Origin: Paracoccaceae bacterium
GTDB taxonomy: Bacteria; Pseudomonadota; Alphaproteobacteria; Rhodobacterales; Rhodobacteraceae
DNA length: 64,000 nt
Reading direction: 5' to 3'
Assembly (NCBI GenBank): GCA_016744015.1
Contig: JADGFD010000001.1
Location: 62,001-126,000, forward strand
In this document: piece after piece, positions 25,698-34,905 of the stretch
Layout: each line of letters begins with the position of its first letter
Position numbering within the stretch: the stretch's first letter is position 1
The notes under the pieces: generated by a model
What the model saw: the letters and a program-made list of their open reading frames with translations, nothing else
Told to the model about the DNA's origin: nothing
The model's database searches: none
Translations under genes and position numbers: made by a program

Positions 25698-26922
25698 CCT
25701 GAGCTGCAACATAGCCATTGTGGGTGGCGGCACCGCTGGCTTGGCTCTGGCCACCGAGCTAAAGCGCCTTGGCGTTGAGGGTGTAACCGTGTTGGAGCGC
25801 GCGCCAGAGGCGGGCGGCGTGCCGCGCCATTGTGGGCATTATCCTTTTGGGTTGCGGGAATTCAAACGCCTGTTTAAGGGGCCGGATTATGCCCGAAAGC
25901 TGGTGAAAAATGCCCGCGTAGCAGGGGTGGATATTCGGACCGATACCACCGTGACCCGACTTCACCCAAATGCGCGCCTCAGCCTGAACACGCCCGAGGG
26001 CGATTATGAGCTTCAGGCTCAGCGGGTGGTGCTGTGCACAGGGGTGCGCGAAAGCAGCCGCGCGCAGCGGTTTATTGGCGGGCAGCGGCCGATGGGCGTG
26101 CTGGCCACAGGTGCGCTGCAATCCATGGTTTTTCTTAACCAAAAGCGCCCCTTTCGCCGCCCTGTTATCCTTGGCACCGAACTGGTTTCGTTTTCCGCGA
26201 TCATGACCTGCCGCCATATGGGCATGCGCCCGCAGGCGATGTTGGAGGCGAACAGCCGGGTGACTGTGCGGCAAATCATGCGGCCCTTCCCGGCGCTCAA
26301 AGGTGTGCCCATCCGGTTTAATGCGCAGAATATTCGGATTATCGGTGATAAAACCGTGAAGGCGGTTGAATATGGCGATGCCACGGGCCAGCGGCACCGG
26401 ATCGAGGCGGATGGTGTGATTATTTCAGGCCAGTTCCGGCCTGAATCGGCCTTGCTCCATGCCAGCCATTTGGCAGTGGACGCGGGCACAGGTGGCCCGA
26501 GCATAGATCAATATGGCCGCGCCAGTGACCCGAGCTATTTTTGCACCGGCAATCTACTGCGCCCTGTTGAAACCTCATCATGGTGCTGGCATGAGGCAGT
26601 GGAAACGGCGGGCCGGATTGTGCAAGATCTTGCTGCGCCTATCGGGGGCGCTGAAAGCATTGCGCTTTGCGCGGCTGACCCCGCCATTAAGTTTGCCTTG
26701 CCGCAGCGGCTGGTTAAATCAGAGGCGCCGGGCGCGATGAAGCAGATGCAGCTTCGGCTTGCGCAGCCCGCGAGTGGGTATCTATCTGCGATCTCTGGTG
26801 GCCAAACCCTCTGGGGAGATTTTATTGAATCCCGCCCCGAGCGCCGCATTTTGGCTCCGCTCTCGCCGCTGCTAAAGCCCACGCTCACAGCCCCCGTCGA
26901 AATGCGTTTCCTTGGGCGCTAA
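25690..26922 (+). CDS. NAD(P)/FAD-dependent oxidoreductase, partner of the GlpA-like protein
   Basis: 410 residues. The FAD loop IAIVGGGTAGLALATELKRLG at the N-terminus is followed by an unusual VPRHCGHYPFGLREF segment and a second nucleotide-binding region (PVILGTELVSFSAIMTCRHMG). It ends with a typical FCTGNLLRPVETSSWCWHEA segment that positions the flavin. Proteins of this kind are usually encoded directly after GlpA-like dehydrogenases and are thought to carry electrons onward. The ATG at 25690 overlaps the previous stop; a start at 25666 is also open but lies further inside the upstream gene. It ends head to head with mdeR. Confidence 0.8.
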   Translation: MNSLSCNIAIVGGGTAGLALATELKRLGVEGVTVLERAPEAGGVPRHCGHYPFGLREFKRLFKGPDYARKLVKNARVAGVDIRTDTTVTRLHPNARLSLNTPEGDYELQAQRVVLCTGVRESSRAQRFIGGQRPMGVLATGALQSMVFLNQKRPFRRPVILGTELVSFSAIMTCRHMGMRPQAMLEANSRVTVRQIMRPFPALKGVPIRFNAQNIRIIGDKTVKAVEYGDATGQRHRIEADGVIISGQFRPESALLHASHLAVDAGTGGPSIDQYGRASDPSYFCTGNLLRPVETSSWCWHEAVETAGRIVQDLAAPIGGAESIALCAADPAIKFALPQRLVKSEAPGAMKQMQLRLAQPASGYLSAISGGQTLWGDFIESRPERRILAPLSPLLKPTLTAPVEMRFLGR

Positions 26923-27383
26923 TGCGGGCCAAGCTTTGGGAAAACGCTGGTTTTTTTAATGGTGCCGTAAACAAAGCTGGTGTCAATCGAGCCAATGCCG
27001 CCGATGGGGTGGATGCGCTTGCGGATGAAATCCTCATAAGCATCCAGCCCGCTGACAATTACCCGGAGCAGGTAATCCACTCCGCCTGTCAGCATGTGGC
27101 ACTCCTGCACTTCGTCGAGCTGGGTGACGCATTTTTCAAAGTGTTTTACCGTGGCCTCGCTGTGCCGCTCTAGGCGGACCTGCACAAAAGCGGTGATGGG
27201 CAGGCCATAGGCCACCGGGTCCACATCGACGCTAAAGCCGCGGATCACGCCGGAGGCCTCAAGGTTTCGGAGGCGCCGGAGGCAGGGGGAGGGGGAGAGG
27301 TTCACCTTGTCGGCAAGGGTTTGGTTGGTCATGCGGCCATCTTGCTGCAAGGCGCGGATGATCTGGCGGTCTTTGCTGTCCAT
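26919..27383 (-). CDS. mdeR: Lrp/AsnC-family regulator, MdeR-like
   Basis: 154 residues: N-terminal helix-turn-helix (IIRALQQDGRMTNQTLADKVNLSPSPCLRRLRNLEASGVI) and C-terminal RAM ligand domain (VECHMLTGGVDYLLRV-like stretch with G-D-Y-L). It diverges from a methionine gamma-lyase gene, matching the mdeR-mdeA-mdeB arrangement described in Pseudomonas putida, where the Lrp-type protein activates methionine degradation. Two palindromes in the shared promoter region are probable binding sites. The symbol rests on synteny. Confidence 0.82.
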   Translation of the reverse strand: MDSKDRQIIRALQQDGRMTNQTLADKVNLSPSPCLRRLRNLEASGVIRGFSVDVDPVAYGLPITAFVQVRLERHSEATVKHFEKCVTQLDEVQECHMLTGGVDYLLRVIVSGLDAYEDFIRKRIHPIGGIGSIDTSFVYGTIKKTSVFPKLGPH

Positions 27384-27405
27384 TTTGAAGCTTTCTTAGC
27401 ATATA

Positions 27406-27484
27406 TTGCCAATATTGTGGTATATATTGGCAAAGATAGCAATCAAAAACCCATAGATCGGCGCTATATTGCTCTTAGCAATAT
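27406..27484. promoter_or_regulatory. two palindromes in the mdeR-mdeA promoter region
   Basis: The first has perfect 10-bp arms TTGCCAATAT (27406-27415) and ATATTGGCAA (27424-27433). The second has ATATTGC (27466-27472) and GCAATAT (27478-27484). Their centres are about 55 bases apart. They share the core TTGC..GCAA, fit the repeated-site binding of Lrp-type octamers, and lie between the divergent genes. Confidence 0.6.
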
Positions 27485-27503
27485 CGCATTTCAGGAGCTT
27501 ATA

Positions 27504-28706
27504 ATGAACACTTCAAAAGGGTTTGCCACCCGCGCCATCCATCATGCCTATAACCCGCAGGATAATGAGGGCTCGTTAACCCCGCCGCTGCACCTGACCT
27601 CCACCTTTGCCTTTGAAAGCGCCGAAGCGGGCGGGGAGATGTTTGCCGGAGAGCGCCAAGGCCATATTTATAGCCGCATCTCTAACCCGACCTGTGACCT
27701 GCTGGAGCAGCGAATTGCGACGCTGGAAGGGGCAGAGGCGGGCCTCGCGCTGGCCTCGGGCATGGGGGCCATCACCGCCACGCTGTGGACGCTGCTTAGC
27801 CCCGGTGATGAGGTGATTGTAGACAAAACCCTTTATGGCTGCACCTTTGCTTACATGCAGCACGGGCTGGCAAAATGGGGCGTGAAAATCACTCATATTG
27901 ACCTGACCGAGGCCGAAAACCTGCGCGGAGCGATCAGCGAAAAAACCCGTGTGGTTTATTTTGAAACCCCTGCCAACCCCAACATGCGTTTGGTGGATAT
28001 CGCGGCGGTTTCGGCCATCGCCCATGCGGGCGGGGCCAGCGTGGTGGTGGATAACACCTACGCCACGCCTTACCTCACCCGCCCGATAGAGCATGGCGCG
28101 GATATCGTGGTGCATTCGGCTACCAAATACCTTGGCGGGCATGGCGATGTGGTGGCGGGGCTTGTGGTGGGCACGCTTGAACAGGTTACAGACATTCGGA
28201 TTGTGGGCATGAAGGATATGACGGGGGCTGTGATGGCGCCGTTTAATGCTATGCTGATTTTGCGTGGGCTCAAAACACTGGCTTTGCGGATGGATCGGCA
28301 TTGCGCCTCGGCCCTTACTGTGGCTCAATGGCTAGAGGCGCATCCCTCTGTTGGGGTTGTGCATTTTCCCGGTCTTGAGCGCTTTCCGCAGTATGACACG
28401 GCCAAGCGCCAGATGAGCCAAGCCGGTGCCATGATAGCGTTTGAGCTGAATGGCGGGCTTGAAGAGGGCCGCGCGATGATGAATCGTCTGAAGCTTATCC
28501 AGCGCGCGGTGTCCTTGGGAGATGCTGAAACGCTGATCCAGCATCCAGCATCCATGACCCATTCAACCTATACCCCAGAGGAGCGCGCGGTGCACGGTAT
28601 CAGCGATGGGTTGATCCGGCTATCGGTTGGCCTTGAGGAGGTTGAGGATATTTTGGCGGATCTGGCGCAATCTCTGCCTATGCCCGCCGATATCGCGGCC
28701 GAATAA
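27504..28706 (+). CDS. mdeA: methionine gamma-lyase
   Basis: 400 residues of the Cys/Met metabolism PLP enzymes. It splits L-methionine into methanethiol, ammonia and 2-oxobutyrate. The PLP lysine is Lys208 in VVHSATKYLGG. The segment LYGCTFAYM carries Tyr111 and Cys113, the pair typical of methionine gamma-lyases; cystathionine lyases lack this cysteine. SRISNPT and QRAVSLGDAETLIQHPASMTHS are also intact. The ATG at 27504 follows an AGGAGC site; the frame stays open upstream into mdeR but without a start signal. The next gene, probably cotranscribed, handles the 2-oxobutyrate. Confidence 0.92.
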   Translation: MNTSKGFATRAIHHAYNPQDNEGSLTPPLHLTSTFAFESAEAGGEMFAGERQGHIYSRISNPTCDLLEQRIATLEGAEAGLALASGMGAITATLWTLLSPGDEVIVDKTLYGCTFAYMQHGLAKWGVKITHIDLTEAENLRGAISEKTRVVYFETPANPNMRLVDIAAVSAIAHAGGASVVVDNTYATPYLTRPIEHGADIVVHSATKYLGGHGDVVAGLVVGTLEQVTDIRIVGMKDMTGAVMAPFNAMLILRGLKTLALRMDRHCASALTVAQWLEAHPSVGVVHFPGLERFPQYDTAKRQMSQAGAMIAFELNGGLEEGRAMMNRLKLIQRAVSLGDAETLIQHPASMTHSTYTPEERAVHGISDGLIRLSVGLEEVEDILADLAQSLPMPADIAAE

Positions 28707-28718
28707 ATGGAGGCTCAT

Positions 28719-31076
28719 ATGACCCACCTAAAGACCATCGAGCAGCGCCTGCTGTGGCTTTCCCACTGGATGGTCCATCATGCCAACCACATTCGCCCCA
28801 AGGCGGACGGTATTAAGGTTGGTGGGCATCAAGCCAGCTCGGCCTCTATGGTCTCTATCATGACAGCGCTTTATTTCTCGGCGCTCAAGCCCGAGGATCG
28901 CGTGGCGGTGAAGCCCCATGCCTCGCCGGTGTTTCATGCCATGCATTACCTGATGGGCAATCAGACGCTTGAGAAAATGGAGAATTTCCGCGGCTTTGGC
29001 GGGGTGCAAAGCTACCCCTCGCGCACCAAAGATATTGACGATGTTGATTTCTCAACCGGCTCGGTTGGCTTGGGCGTGGCGATTACGTCTTTTGCCTCGA
29101 TGATGCAGGATTATATCGCGGCAAAGCCATGGGGGCAGGGCGCGCCGATGGGGCGGATGGTGGCCTTGGTCGGGGATGCCGAGCTGGATGAGGGCAACAT
29201 TTATGAATGCCTGCAAGAAGGCTGGAAAAACGACCTGCGCAACACGTGGTGGATTATTGATTATAACCGCCAATCGCTGGATGGTATCGTGCGCGAAGGG
29301 CTGTTTGCGCGGGTTGAAAAGATATTTGACGCCTTCGGCTGGGATGTGGTGCGGGTGAAATACGGCGCGCTACAACGCGCGGCTTTTGCGGAGCCGGGGG
29401 GCGACAAGCTGCGCAGTTGGATAGACGCCTGCCCCAACCAGCAATATTCGGCGCTCACCTATATGGGCGGGGCCGTTTGGCGCAAGCATTTGCTTGATGA
29501 TCTTGGCGATCAGGGCGATGTATCCGCTTTGATCAAGGCCCGCAGTGACGCCGAGTTGGCCGCCCTGATGGAAAACCTTGGCGGCAATTGTGTGGAAACC
29601 ATGGCGCAAACCTTTGCCGCCATTGACCATGACCGCCCAACCTGCTTTCTGGCCTATACTATCAAGGGCTGGGGCACGCCGATTGCCGGCCATAAAGACA
29701 ATCATGGCGGCTTGATGAACAAGAGCCAAATGGCGGAATGGCAAAAGCATATGGGCGTGGCAGAAGGGGACGAATGGGCACCCTTTGCGACGGTAAAAGA
29801 CACGCCCGCCCTTAAGGGCTTTCTGGCACAGGTGCCGTTTTTTGCCAACGGCCCCCGCCGCTTTCACGATGAAAAGCTGAGCGTGCCCGAAATCGCGCTG
29901 AGCAGTGACCGTGAGATGTCCACCCAGATGGCCTTTGGCAAAATACTGGATGATCTCTCTAAGGGCCGCTCGGATTTGGCCGCGCGGATCGTGACAACCT
30001 CGCCCGATGTGACCGGCACCACGAACCTTGGCGCATGGGTAAACCGGCGCAAGCTTTTTGCGCGCACGGCCCAAGCCGATGCCTTTATCGAGCACCGCAT
30101 TCCCTCCACCGCGAAATGGGAATTTGCGCCCGAGGGGCAACATATTGAGCTTGGCATTGCCGAAATGAACCTGTTTTTGCTGTTGGGCGCGGCGGGGCTT
30201 TCCCATAGCCTGTTTGGCAAGCGCCTTATTCCGATCGGCACGGTTTATGACCCGTTTGTCAGCCGTGGCCTAGATGCACTAAATTACGCCTGCTACCAAG
30301 ATGCCCGCTTTATAATTGTTGGCACGCCTTCGGGCGTAACGCTGGCACCCGAAGGTGGCGCGCATCAGTCGATCGGCACACCGCTTATTGGCATGTCGCA
30401 AGACGGCTTGGCCGCTTTTGAGCCGGCTTTTGCAGATGAGTTGGCGGTGATAATGGCGTGGGCGTTTGATTACCTCCAGCGCGATGGTGAGGGCGACCCC
30501 GATGAGCGCACATGGCTGCGCGATGAAACCGGCGGCTCGGTTTACCTGCGGCTTACGACCAACCCGATTGAGCAACCGGGCAAACGGGTGGATGATGCCT
30601 TTCGCCAAGGGGCGATAGATGGTGCATATTGGCTGCGTAAGCCGGGGCCAAATTGTGAAGTGGTGATCGCTTATCAAGGGGCGGTGGCGCCTGAGGCGAT
30701 TAAAGCGGCTGGCATGGTGGGCCAAGGGCGGCGGGATATCGGCGTTTTGGCGGTAACTTCGGCGGACCGGCTGAATGCGGGTTGGACAGCGGCACAGCGC
30801 GCCCGCGCGCGCGGGCAGACCGCCGCCAAATCCCATGTGGAAGCCTTGCTGGAAGACCTGCCGCGCCATTGCAAAATCATCACGGTGATAGATGGCCACC
30901 CTGCCACGCTTTCATGGCTGGGCAGCGTTGCTGGCCATCAAAGCCTCCCGCTCGGGGTGGAGCATTTTGGCCAAACCGGCACCATTGGCGACCTCCACCG
31001 CCACCACGGCATAGACGCGGCGGCGATTGTGGGAAAGGTGAATGGGCTGACAAGCGGAGCAGGGCTGGCTTCATAG
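28719..31076 (+). CDS. mdeB: 2-oxobutyrate/pyruvate dehydrogenase E1-like, MdeB-type
   Basis: 785 residues of the homodimeric AceE-type thiamine diphosphate enzymes (transketolase fold). The TPP motif is seen in ALVGDAELDEGNIYECLQEGW..TWWIIDYNRQSLDG. KGWGTPIAGHKDNHGG and LSSDREMSTQMAFGKIL are AceE-like. It is shorter than AceE (about 890) but near the MdeB size. In P. putida mdeB follows mdeA and acts on 2-oxobutyrate released by methionine gamma-lyase; the same order here supports that role. A GGAGG site sits six bases before the ATG at 28719, so I preferred it to the ATG at 28707. No E2 or E3 genes are adjacent; those would be shared with the main complex. Confidence 0.85.
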   Translation: MTHLKTIEQRLLWLSHWMVHHANHIRPKADGIKVGGHQASSASMVSIMTALYFSALKPEDRVAVKPHASPVFHAMHYLMGNQTLEKMENFRGFGGVQSYPSRTKDIDDVDFSTGSVGLGVAITSFASMMQDYIAAKPWGQGAPMGRMVALVGDAELDEGNIYECLQEGWKNDLRNTWWIIDYNRQSLDGIVREGLFARVEKIFDAFGWDVVRVKYGALQRAAFAEPGGDKLRSWIDACPNQQYSALTYMGGAVWRKHLLDDLGDQGDVSALIKARSDAELAALMENLGGNCVETMAQTFAAIDHDRPTCFLAYTIKGWGTPIAGHKDNHGGLMNKSQMAEWQKHMGVAEGDEWAPFATVKDTPALKGFLAQVPFFANGPRRFHDEKLSVPEIALSSDREMSTQMAFGKILDDLSKGRSDLAARIVTTSPDVTGTTNLGAWVNRRKLFARTAQADAFIEHRIPSTAKWEFAPEGQHIELGIAEMNLFLLLGAAGLSHSLFGKRLIPIGTVYDPFVSRGLDALNYACYQDARFIIVGTPSGVTLAPEGGAHQSIGTPLIGMSQDGLAAFEPAFADELAVIMAWAFDYLQRDGEGDPDERTWLRDETGGSVYLRLTTNPIEQPGKRVDDAFRQGAIDGAYWLRKPGPNCEVVIAYQGAVAPEAIKAAGMVGQGRRDIGVLAVTSADRLNAGWTAAQRARARGQTAAKSHVEALLEDLPRHCKIITVIDGHPATLSWLGSVAGHQSLPLGVEHFGQTGTIGDLHRHHGIDAAAIVGKVNGLTSGAGLAS

Positions 31077-31078
31077 CT

Positions 31079-32617
31079 TCAAGTTGCGGGGCTTTGGCTA
31101 AAACATAGCCGAAACCCGGCGCCTTTGCTTTGGTCCAGAATCTCGATGCCGCCGCCCGTGGCTGCCAGCACAGACTGAACAATATTCAGGCCCATGCCCG
31201 TGCCGCCGGATGTGCGCCGCGTGGTGAAAAAGGGTGTCAGGACCTTATCGCGGTTGCCCGCGCTGATCCCTTTGCCATTGTCAGATAGGAGAAGCTCGTT
31301 TTGCCCCGCCGTTAGGGCCACTGCTGTGGCCCCGTGCTCGGCGGCATTTTCTAGCAGGTGCTTTAGGATCATGGTGAGGGTTTCGGGGGGGAGTGGCAGC
31401 GATAGCCCAGCGTTTTGCGTGCTAAGATTTAGGGTTTTGAATTGTGAGGCCAGCGGGGGCAGAACCTCGGCGAGGGTTGAGTGACCAGAGCGCAGGGGCT
31501 GCTCGGCCATTGCATATGCCCTCATGCTTTGCAGCAGGCTTTCCATGCGGGCAGTATCGGCTTGAATATTGGCCAAAAACCTTTGGCGCTGGGAGGCGCT
31601 CATGCTTGTATCAAACAGTAATTCAGCGGCTCCCTGCACAGCGGTGAGGGGTGATTTTAGCTCATGGGTGGCGTGGGCGGTATAGGTGTTTATGGCGTCT
31701 TGGCGCTGCTGCAAGCGGGTGGTCATGGCGGCAAAGCTCTGGCTCAGGGTCTCTATTTCGCGGGTGCCGTAATGCTTGGGCGGGGTCCAGCGCGGCTTGC
31801 GGCTTTGGGCAATTAGCGCGTGCAGCGGGCGGCTGATGAAACGCCAGAAAACCAGCCCGATCAGCCCTGTGGCCAGCGCCACAAACAGCAGCGCTTTCAA
31901 AAGGTTAAAGCGCTCGCCGTATAGAAAACGAAATATGTGGTTGGGGGTGCGGTTGAGGTAAACTGCGCCAATAACCCGCCCGGTTGCCACCACAGGCAGC
32001 GCCACAAACACCCGCAATCGGCTGCCCGCGCTCAGCCCGTAAACCAGCGGCGTGCCCTCGGCCCGAATGCGCTGGCGCGCCACCGAAATAGGCTGGCCGG
32101 AAAGGGCCGTCGCAACCTCTGGGATAGCTGCAAGCGAAAGGCCCAGCTCAGCGGTGCCGGCGATGACCGTGCCGTTATGATCCAGAATGCGAAAACCCGC
32201 TAGGGTGTGTTGCTGCGCGCCCATGGCAATGCGGCTAAGGGCAGGGCCGATGGCAGAGGCGTTGGGCGCGCCGCTTGCTGGCGCAGCGGCGGAGCGCGGT
32301 GGCAAAACCGTATCTGTTCCGAGCGAGAGCGTGGGAAAAATCGGGGTATAGCCCGCAAAATCACTTGCTGGGTTTTGGGGCGCGAGGGGCAAATGGCTAA
32401 GGTCATCCGGGCCATGCTGCGCAAATAATTCTACATAGGCCGCGGCCAAAACAGAGGCTTGCCCGATCAGGCTTTCTTCGGTTTGCTGCACCAGTTGATT
32501 GGCGTAAAATTGAAACAGGATCAGCCCGGCAAAGGGCAGGCACAAAACCAGCCCAAGCACCAGCGCCACCACATGCCAGAGCTTTGGCCGCCATTTCTGT
32601 TTTACGCTGTCTGGCAC
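31079..32617 (-). CDS. sensor histidine kinase, CreC-like
   Basis: 512 residues. Transmembrane helices at about 13-35 and 241-260 enclose a roughly 200-residue periplasmic sensor that contains a PAS-like FRILDHNGTVIAG stretch. HAMP, HisKA (YTAHATHELKSPLTAVQGAAELL, His318) and HATPase (LLENAAEHGAT, LSDNGKGIS, GGTGMGLNIVQS) follow. THELKSPLTAxxGAAELL is close to the CreC form. It overlaps the response regulator gene by 16 bases and ends just before the convergent mdeB, leaving two bases between the stops. Confidence 0.9.
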   Translation of the reverse strand: MPDSVKQKWRPKLWHVVALVLGLVLCLPFAGLILFQFYANQLVQQTEESLIGQASVLAAAYVELFAQHGPDDLSHLPLAPQNPASDFAGYTPIFPTLSLGTDTVLPPRSAAAPASGAPNASAIGPALSRIAMGAQQHTLAGFRILDHNGTVIAGTAELGLSLAAIPEVATALSGQPISVARQRIRAEGTPLVYGLSAGSRLRVFVALPVVATGRVIGAVYLNRTPNHIFRFLYGERFNLLKALLFVALATGLIGLVFWRFISRPLHALIAQSRKPRWTPPKHYGTREIETLSQSFAAMTTRLQQRQDAINTYTAHATHELKSPLTAVQGAAELLFDTSMSASQRQRFLANIQADTARMESLLQSMRAYAMAEQPLRSGHSTLAEVLPPLASQFKTLNLSTQNAGLSLPLPPETLTMILKHLLENAAEHGATAVALTAGQNELLLSDNGKGISAGNRDKVLTPFFTTRRTSGGTGMGLNIVQSVLAATGGGIEILDQSKGAGFRLCFSQSPAT

Positions 32618-33294
32618 GCACCCATCCTCAAGCCAACACCATGCACAGTAATGACCCCGTCTTTACAGCCAGCATCGGCCAGTTTGGCTCGGATGTTGCG
32701 GATATGGCTGTCAATCGTGCGCTCGGAAACATGGATGTTTTGGCCATATATGGCCTGCATGAGCTGCGCCCGAGCAAGCACGTTTTCCGGCTTGTTCAGC
32801 AAAGCGGCCAGCAAGGCAAATTCAGATGCTGTGAGGGGCACATTTTGCCCCGAAAAAAGGCAAAGATGGCGGGCGGGGTCAAGCAGGAGCGCGCCGCGCT
32901 GAAAGGGGGCTGGCCCCGCAACAGGCTGGGGGCTGGTGCGCTTTAAAATAGATTTCACCCGCGCCACCAACTCACGCGGGCTAAAGGGCTTGGTGACATA
33001 ATCATCCCCGCCAATTTCCAAGCCGATCACGCGGTCAATCTCCTCATCCCGTGCCGAGAGAAACAGAATCGGCAGGTCAGAGAACTTGCGGACCTCGCGG
33101 CACAGTGCAAGGCCATCCATTTCCGGCAGGCCGATATCAAGCACCAGCAGCTTGGGCGGGGCGGCTTTGATACGGGCCAGCGCGGAGATGCCATCGGCTG
33201 CAAAAAGCGGCGTAAAGCCAGCGTTTTGCAGGGCAAACCCTATGACCTCCAGGATATGGGGGTCGTCATCTACGACTAATATCGGCGTGCTCAT
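32602..33294 (-). CDS. OmpR-family response regulator, CreB-like
   Basis: 230 residues: receiver domain (ILVVDDDPHILEVIGFALQNAGF, phosphoacceptor Asp53 in LLVLDIGLPEMDG, Lys in VTKPFSPRELVARV) and C-terminal winged helix (LTASEFALLAALLNKPENVLARAQLMQAIYG..VSERTIDSHIRNIRAKL). The ATG at 33294 overlaps the stop of the membrane protein gene upstream (ATGA), and the 3' end overlaps its kinase. It is the regulator of the tight membrane protein-regulator-kinase operon. Confidence 0.92.
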   Translation of the reverse strand: MSTPILVVDDDPHILEVIGFALQNAGFTPLFAADGISALARIKAAPPKLLVLDIGLPEMDGLALCREVRKFSDLPILFLSARDEEIDRVIGLEIGGDDYVTKPFSPRELVARVKSILKRTSPQPVAGPAPFQRGALLLDPARHLCLFSGQNVPLTASEFALLAALLNKPENVLARAQLMQAIYGQNIHVSERTIDSHIRNIRAKLADAGCKDGVITVHGVGLRMGACQTA

Positions 33295-34799
33295 CGGGCC
33301 TCGGTGTGTTGCTCTGCTGCAAGATAGCCCGCAAGGCGCGCGTTGCGATAGCCCCAATCTCGCCAGCCTTTGGCAGGCCTGAATTTGGGCAAGGTGAATG
33401 GCGGGCAAAACTGCGGGCCTTGGGCCAGAATAACCGGCAAAGCCTGCGGCCCCAAGCGGCAAATATAACCCGCATCAACTCGCCCGTCTTTCAGCGGATG
33501 GTTAACGTTATATTGCGCAATGCTGGCTGCAAAATTGGCAAAGCAGCTGAGGTAAAGCACGATGAGCGCCGCCGCGAGATTTTGGCTAACAAGCCAAAAA
33601 TTGGTTTTGTTTCTAGATATTTGAACGCTGACAAGCACCAATCCGACAAAGACCAACAGCATCCAGATAAACGCGGTGACCCGCAGGTAAGTCAGCGCGT
33701 AGGTTTCCACATAAAGGCTTAGCCGGAAGGCAGCTGACAGCACCAAAAACAGATTTTGCAGCAGCCATACATAAACAAGGCCGCGCAGCAGGCGGTCTTC
33801 TATAATCAGGGCGCGGGTGCCAATGGCAAATGCGCCGGAAAGCAAGGCCGTGCCCACCAAAGGATAGGCCCCGCGATGGGCATAGCTGGCATAGCTCATG
33901 CCCTCGGGCAGGCTCATCCCGCCCGTCAAAACCAGCAGATCAAGCCCGGTTTGCAACGCAAAAAGGCTGTTAAACAGGATAAGCGAGCTGCGGACCGAGG
34001 CAGCGTTGACCACCATGCTCAGCCCCTGCGGCGCAGAGATAGCGCGGGGCGGTTTTAGCTGGCGGACCCGAAAGAGCGGCAGGTTCAGGTATGGCCAGAT
34101 AAAAGCGGCAGCCATGAGCCAAAACAGCGCCCGTATTGCGGTATCAACCGTGATGAGCTCCACCTCGGACAGCGCCTTCGCCACCTGCTCAAAAACCGGA
34201 TTAGCCGACACAAAAAAACCCATAAATATGATGCCGAGTGAGAGCGGAAGCAGCCAAGATGCCGCGCGCTGCCCAAGCGCCGCTTGCGGCTGCGCCCCGC
34301 GCAATGAGGCCCATGCCGCACCGAAAAACCGCAGCGGCCCAAGGCTGGTGATTTTCAGGAAAATACTGAGGATTCTGGCCCAGCCCCCCAAGGCATCCAA
34401 GGCCAGCCAAGAGGCAATAGCCGCCACCCCGAGCACTGAAAACATCAGCGAAAGCGGTTGAAGCTGCTCCAGCACCGGAAGGTTTGTGGCTATGCTCAGC
34501 CCGAGCGCTGCCAGCCACGCGTTGCGCGTAGTTTTCTGACGGCGGGCCAGCAGCATGGCGATGCTCAACAGCGTGGAAAATATGGCCACAGAGGCCCCGG
34601 CGTTTTGCTGCCAAAACAACCAATCCGCCAGCGTAACCAAGCAAAGCAAGAGGAGGCGCGCACTTCGATTGCGCCCAGAAATGCGGATGCGTTTGCGATC
34701 GCTTTTGGGGCGGCGCGGCGGGGTGGTTTCGCTGCTAAGCCACCATCCATCCAGTTTCAATTTTTCCGGTAGGCCGTTGATGACAAGCGGGGAATTCAT
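33291..34799 (-). CDS. DUF4173 family integral membrane protein
   Basis: 502 residues. A basic N-terminal tail (about 1-45, SDRKRIRISGRNRSARL) is followed by about 12 hydrophobic helices. In the last 60 residues a non-membrane tail carries YNVNHPLKDGRVDAGYICRLGPQALPVIL, a region conserved in DUF4153/DUF4173 proteins. The function of the family is unknown; members often sit next to two-component systems. It starts at 34799 and heads the operon with the CreBC-like pair, suggesting it is either sensed or regulated by it, as CreD is by CreBC, although it is not a CreD sequence homolog that I can recognise. Confidence 0.8.
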   Translation of the reverse strand: MNSPLVINGLPEKLKLDGWWLSSETTPPRRPKSDRKRIRISGRNRSARLLLLCLVTLADWLFWQQNAGASVAIFSTLLSIAMLLARRQKTTRNAWLAALGLSIATNLPVLEQLQPLSLMFSVLGVAAIASWLALDALGGWARILSIFLKITSLGPLRFFGAAWASLRGAQPQAALGQRAASWLLPLSLGIIFMGFFVSANPVFEQVAKALSEVELITVDTAIRALFWLMAAAFIWPYLNLPLFRVRQLKPPRAISAPQGLSMVVNAASVRSSLILFNSLFALQTGLDLLVLTGGMSLPEGMSYASYAHRGAYPLVGTALLSGAFAIGTRALIIEDRLLRGLVYVWLLQNLFLVLSAAFRLSLYVETYALTYLRVTAFIWMLLVFVGLVLVSVQISRNKTNFWLVSQNLAAALIVLYLSCFANFAASIAQYNVNHPLKDGRVDAGYICRLGPQALPVILAQGPQFCPPFTLPKFRPAKGWRDWGYRNARLAGYLAAEQHTEAR

Positions 34800-34905
34800 A
34801 TCTGCTCCAATATCCTGGTTAACTTGTGATGGGCGCAAGATGGCAGAGCGCTTTGCAGATGATGGCCGCAATGTGTGAAGGGAATGAGGTGATTTTGTGC
34901 AGGTT

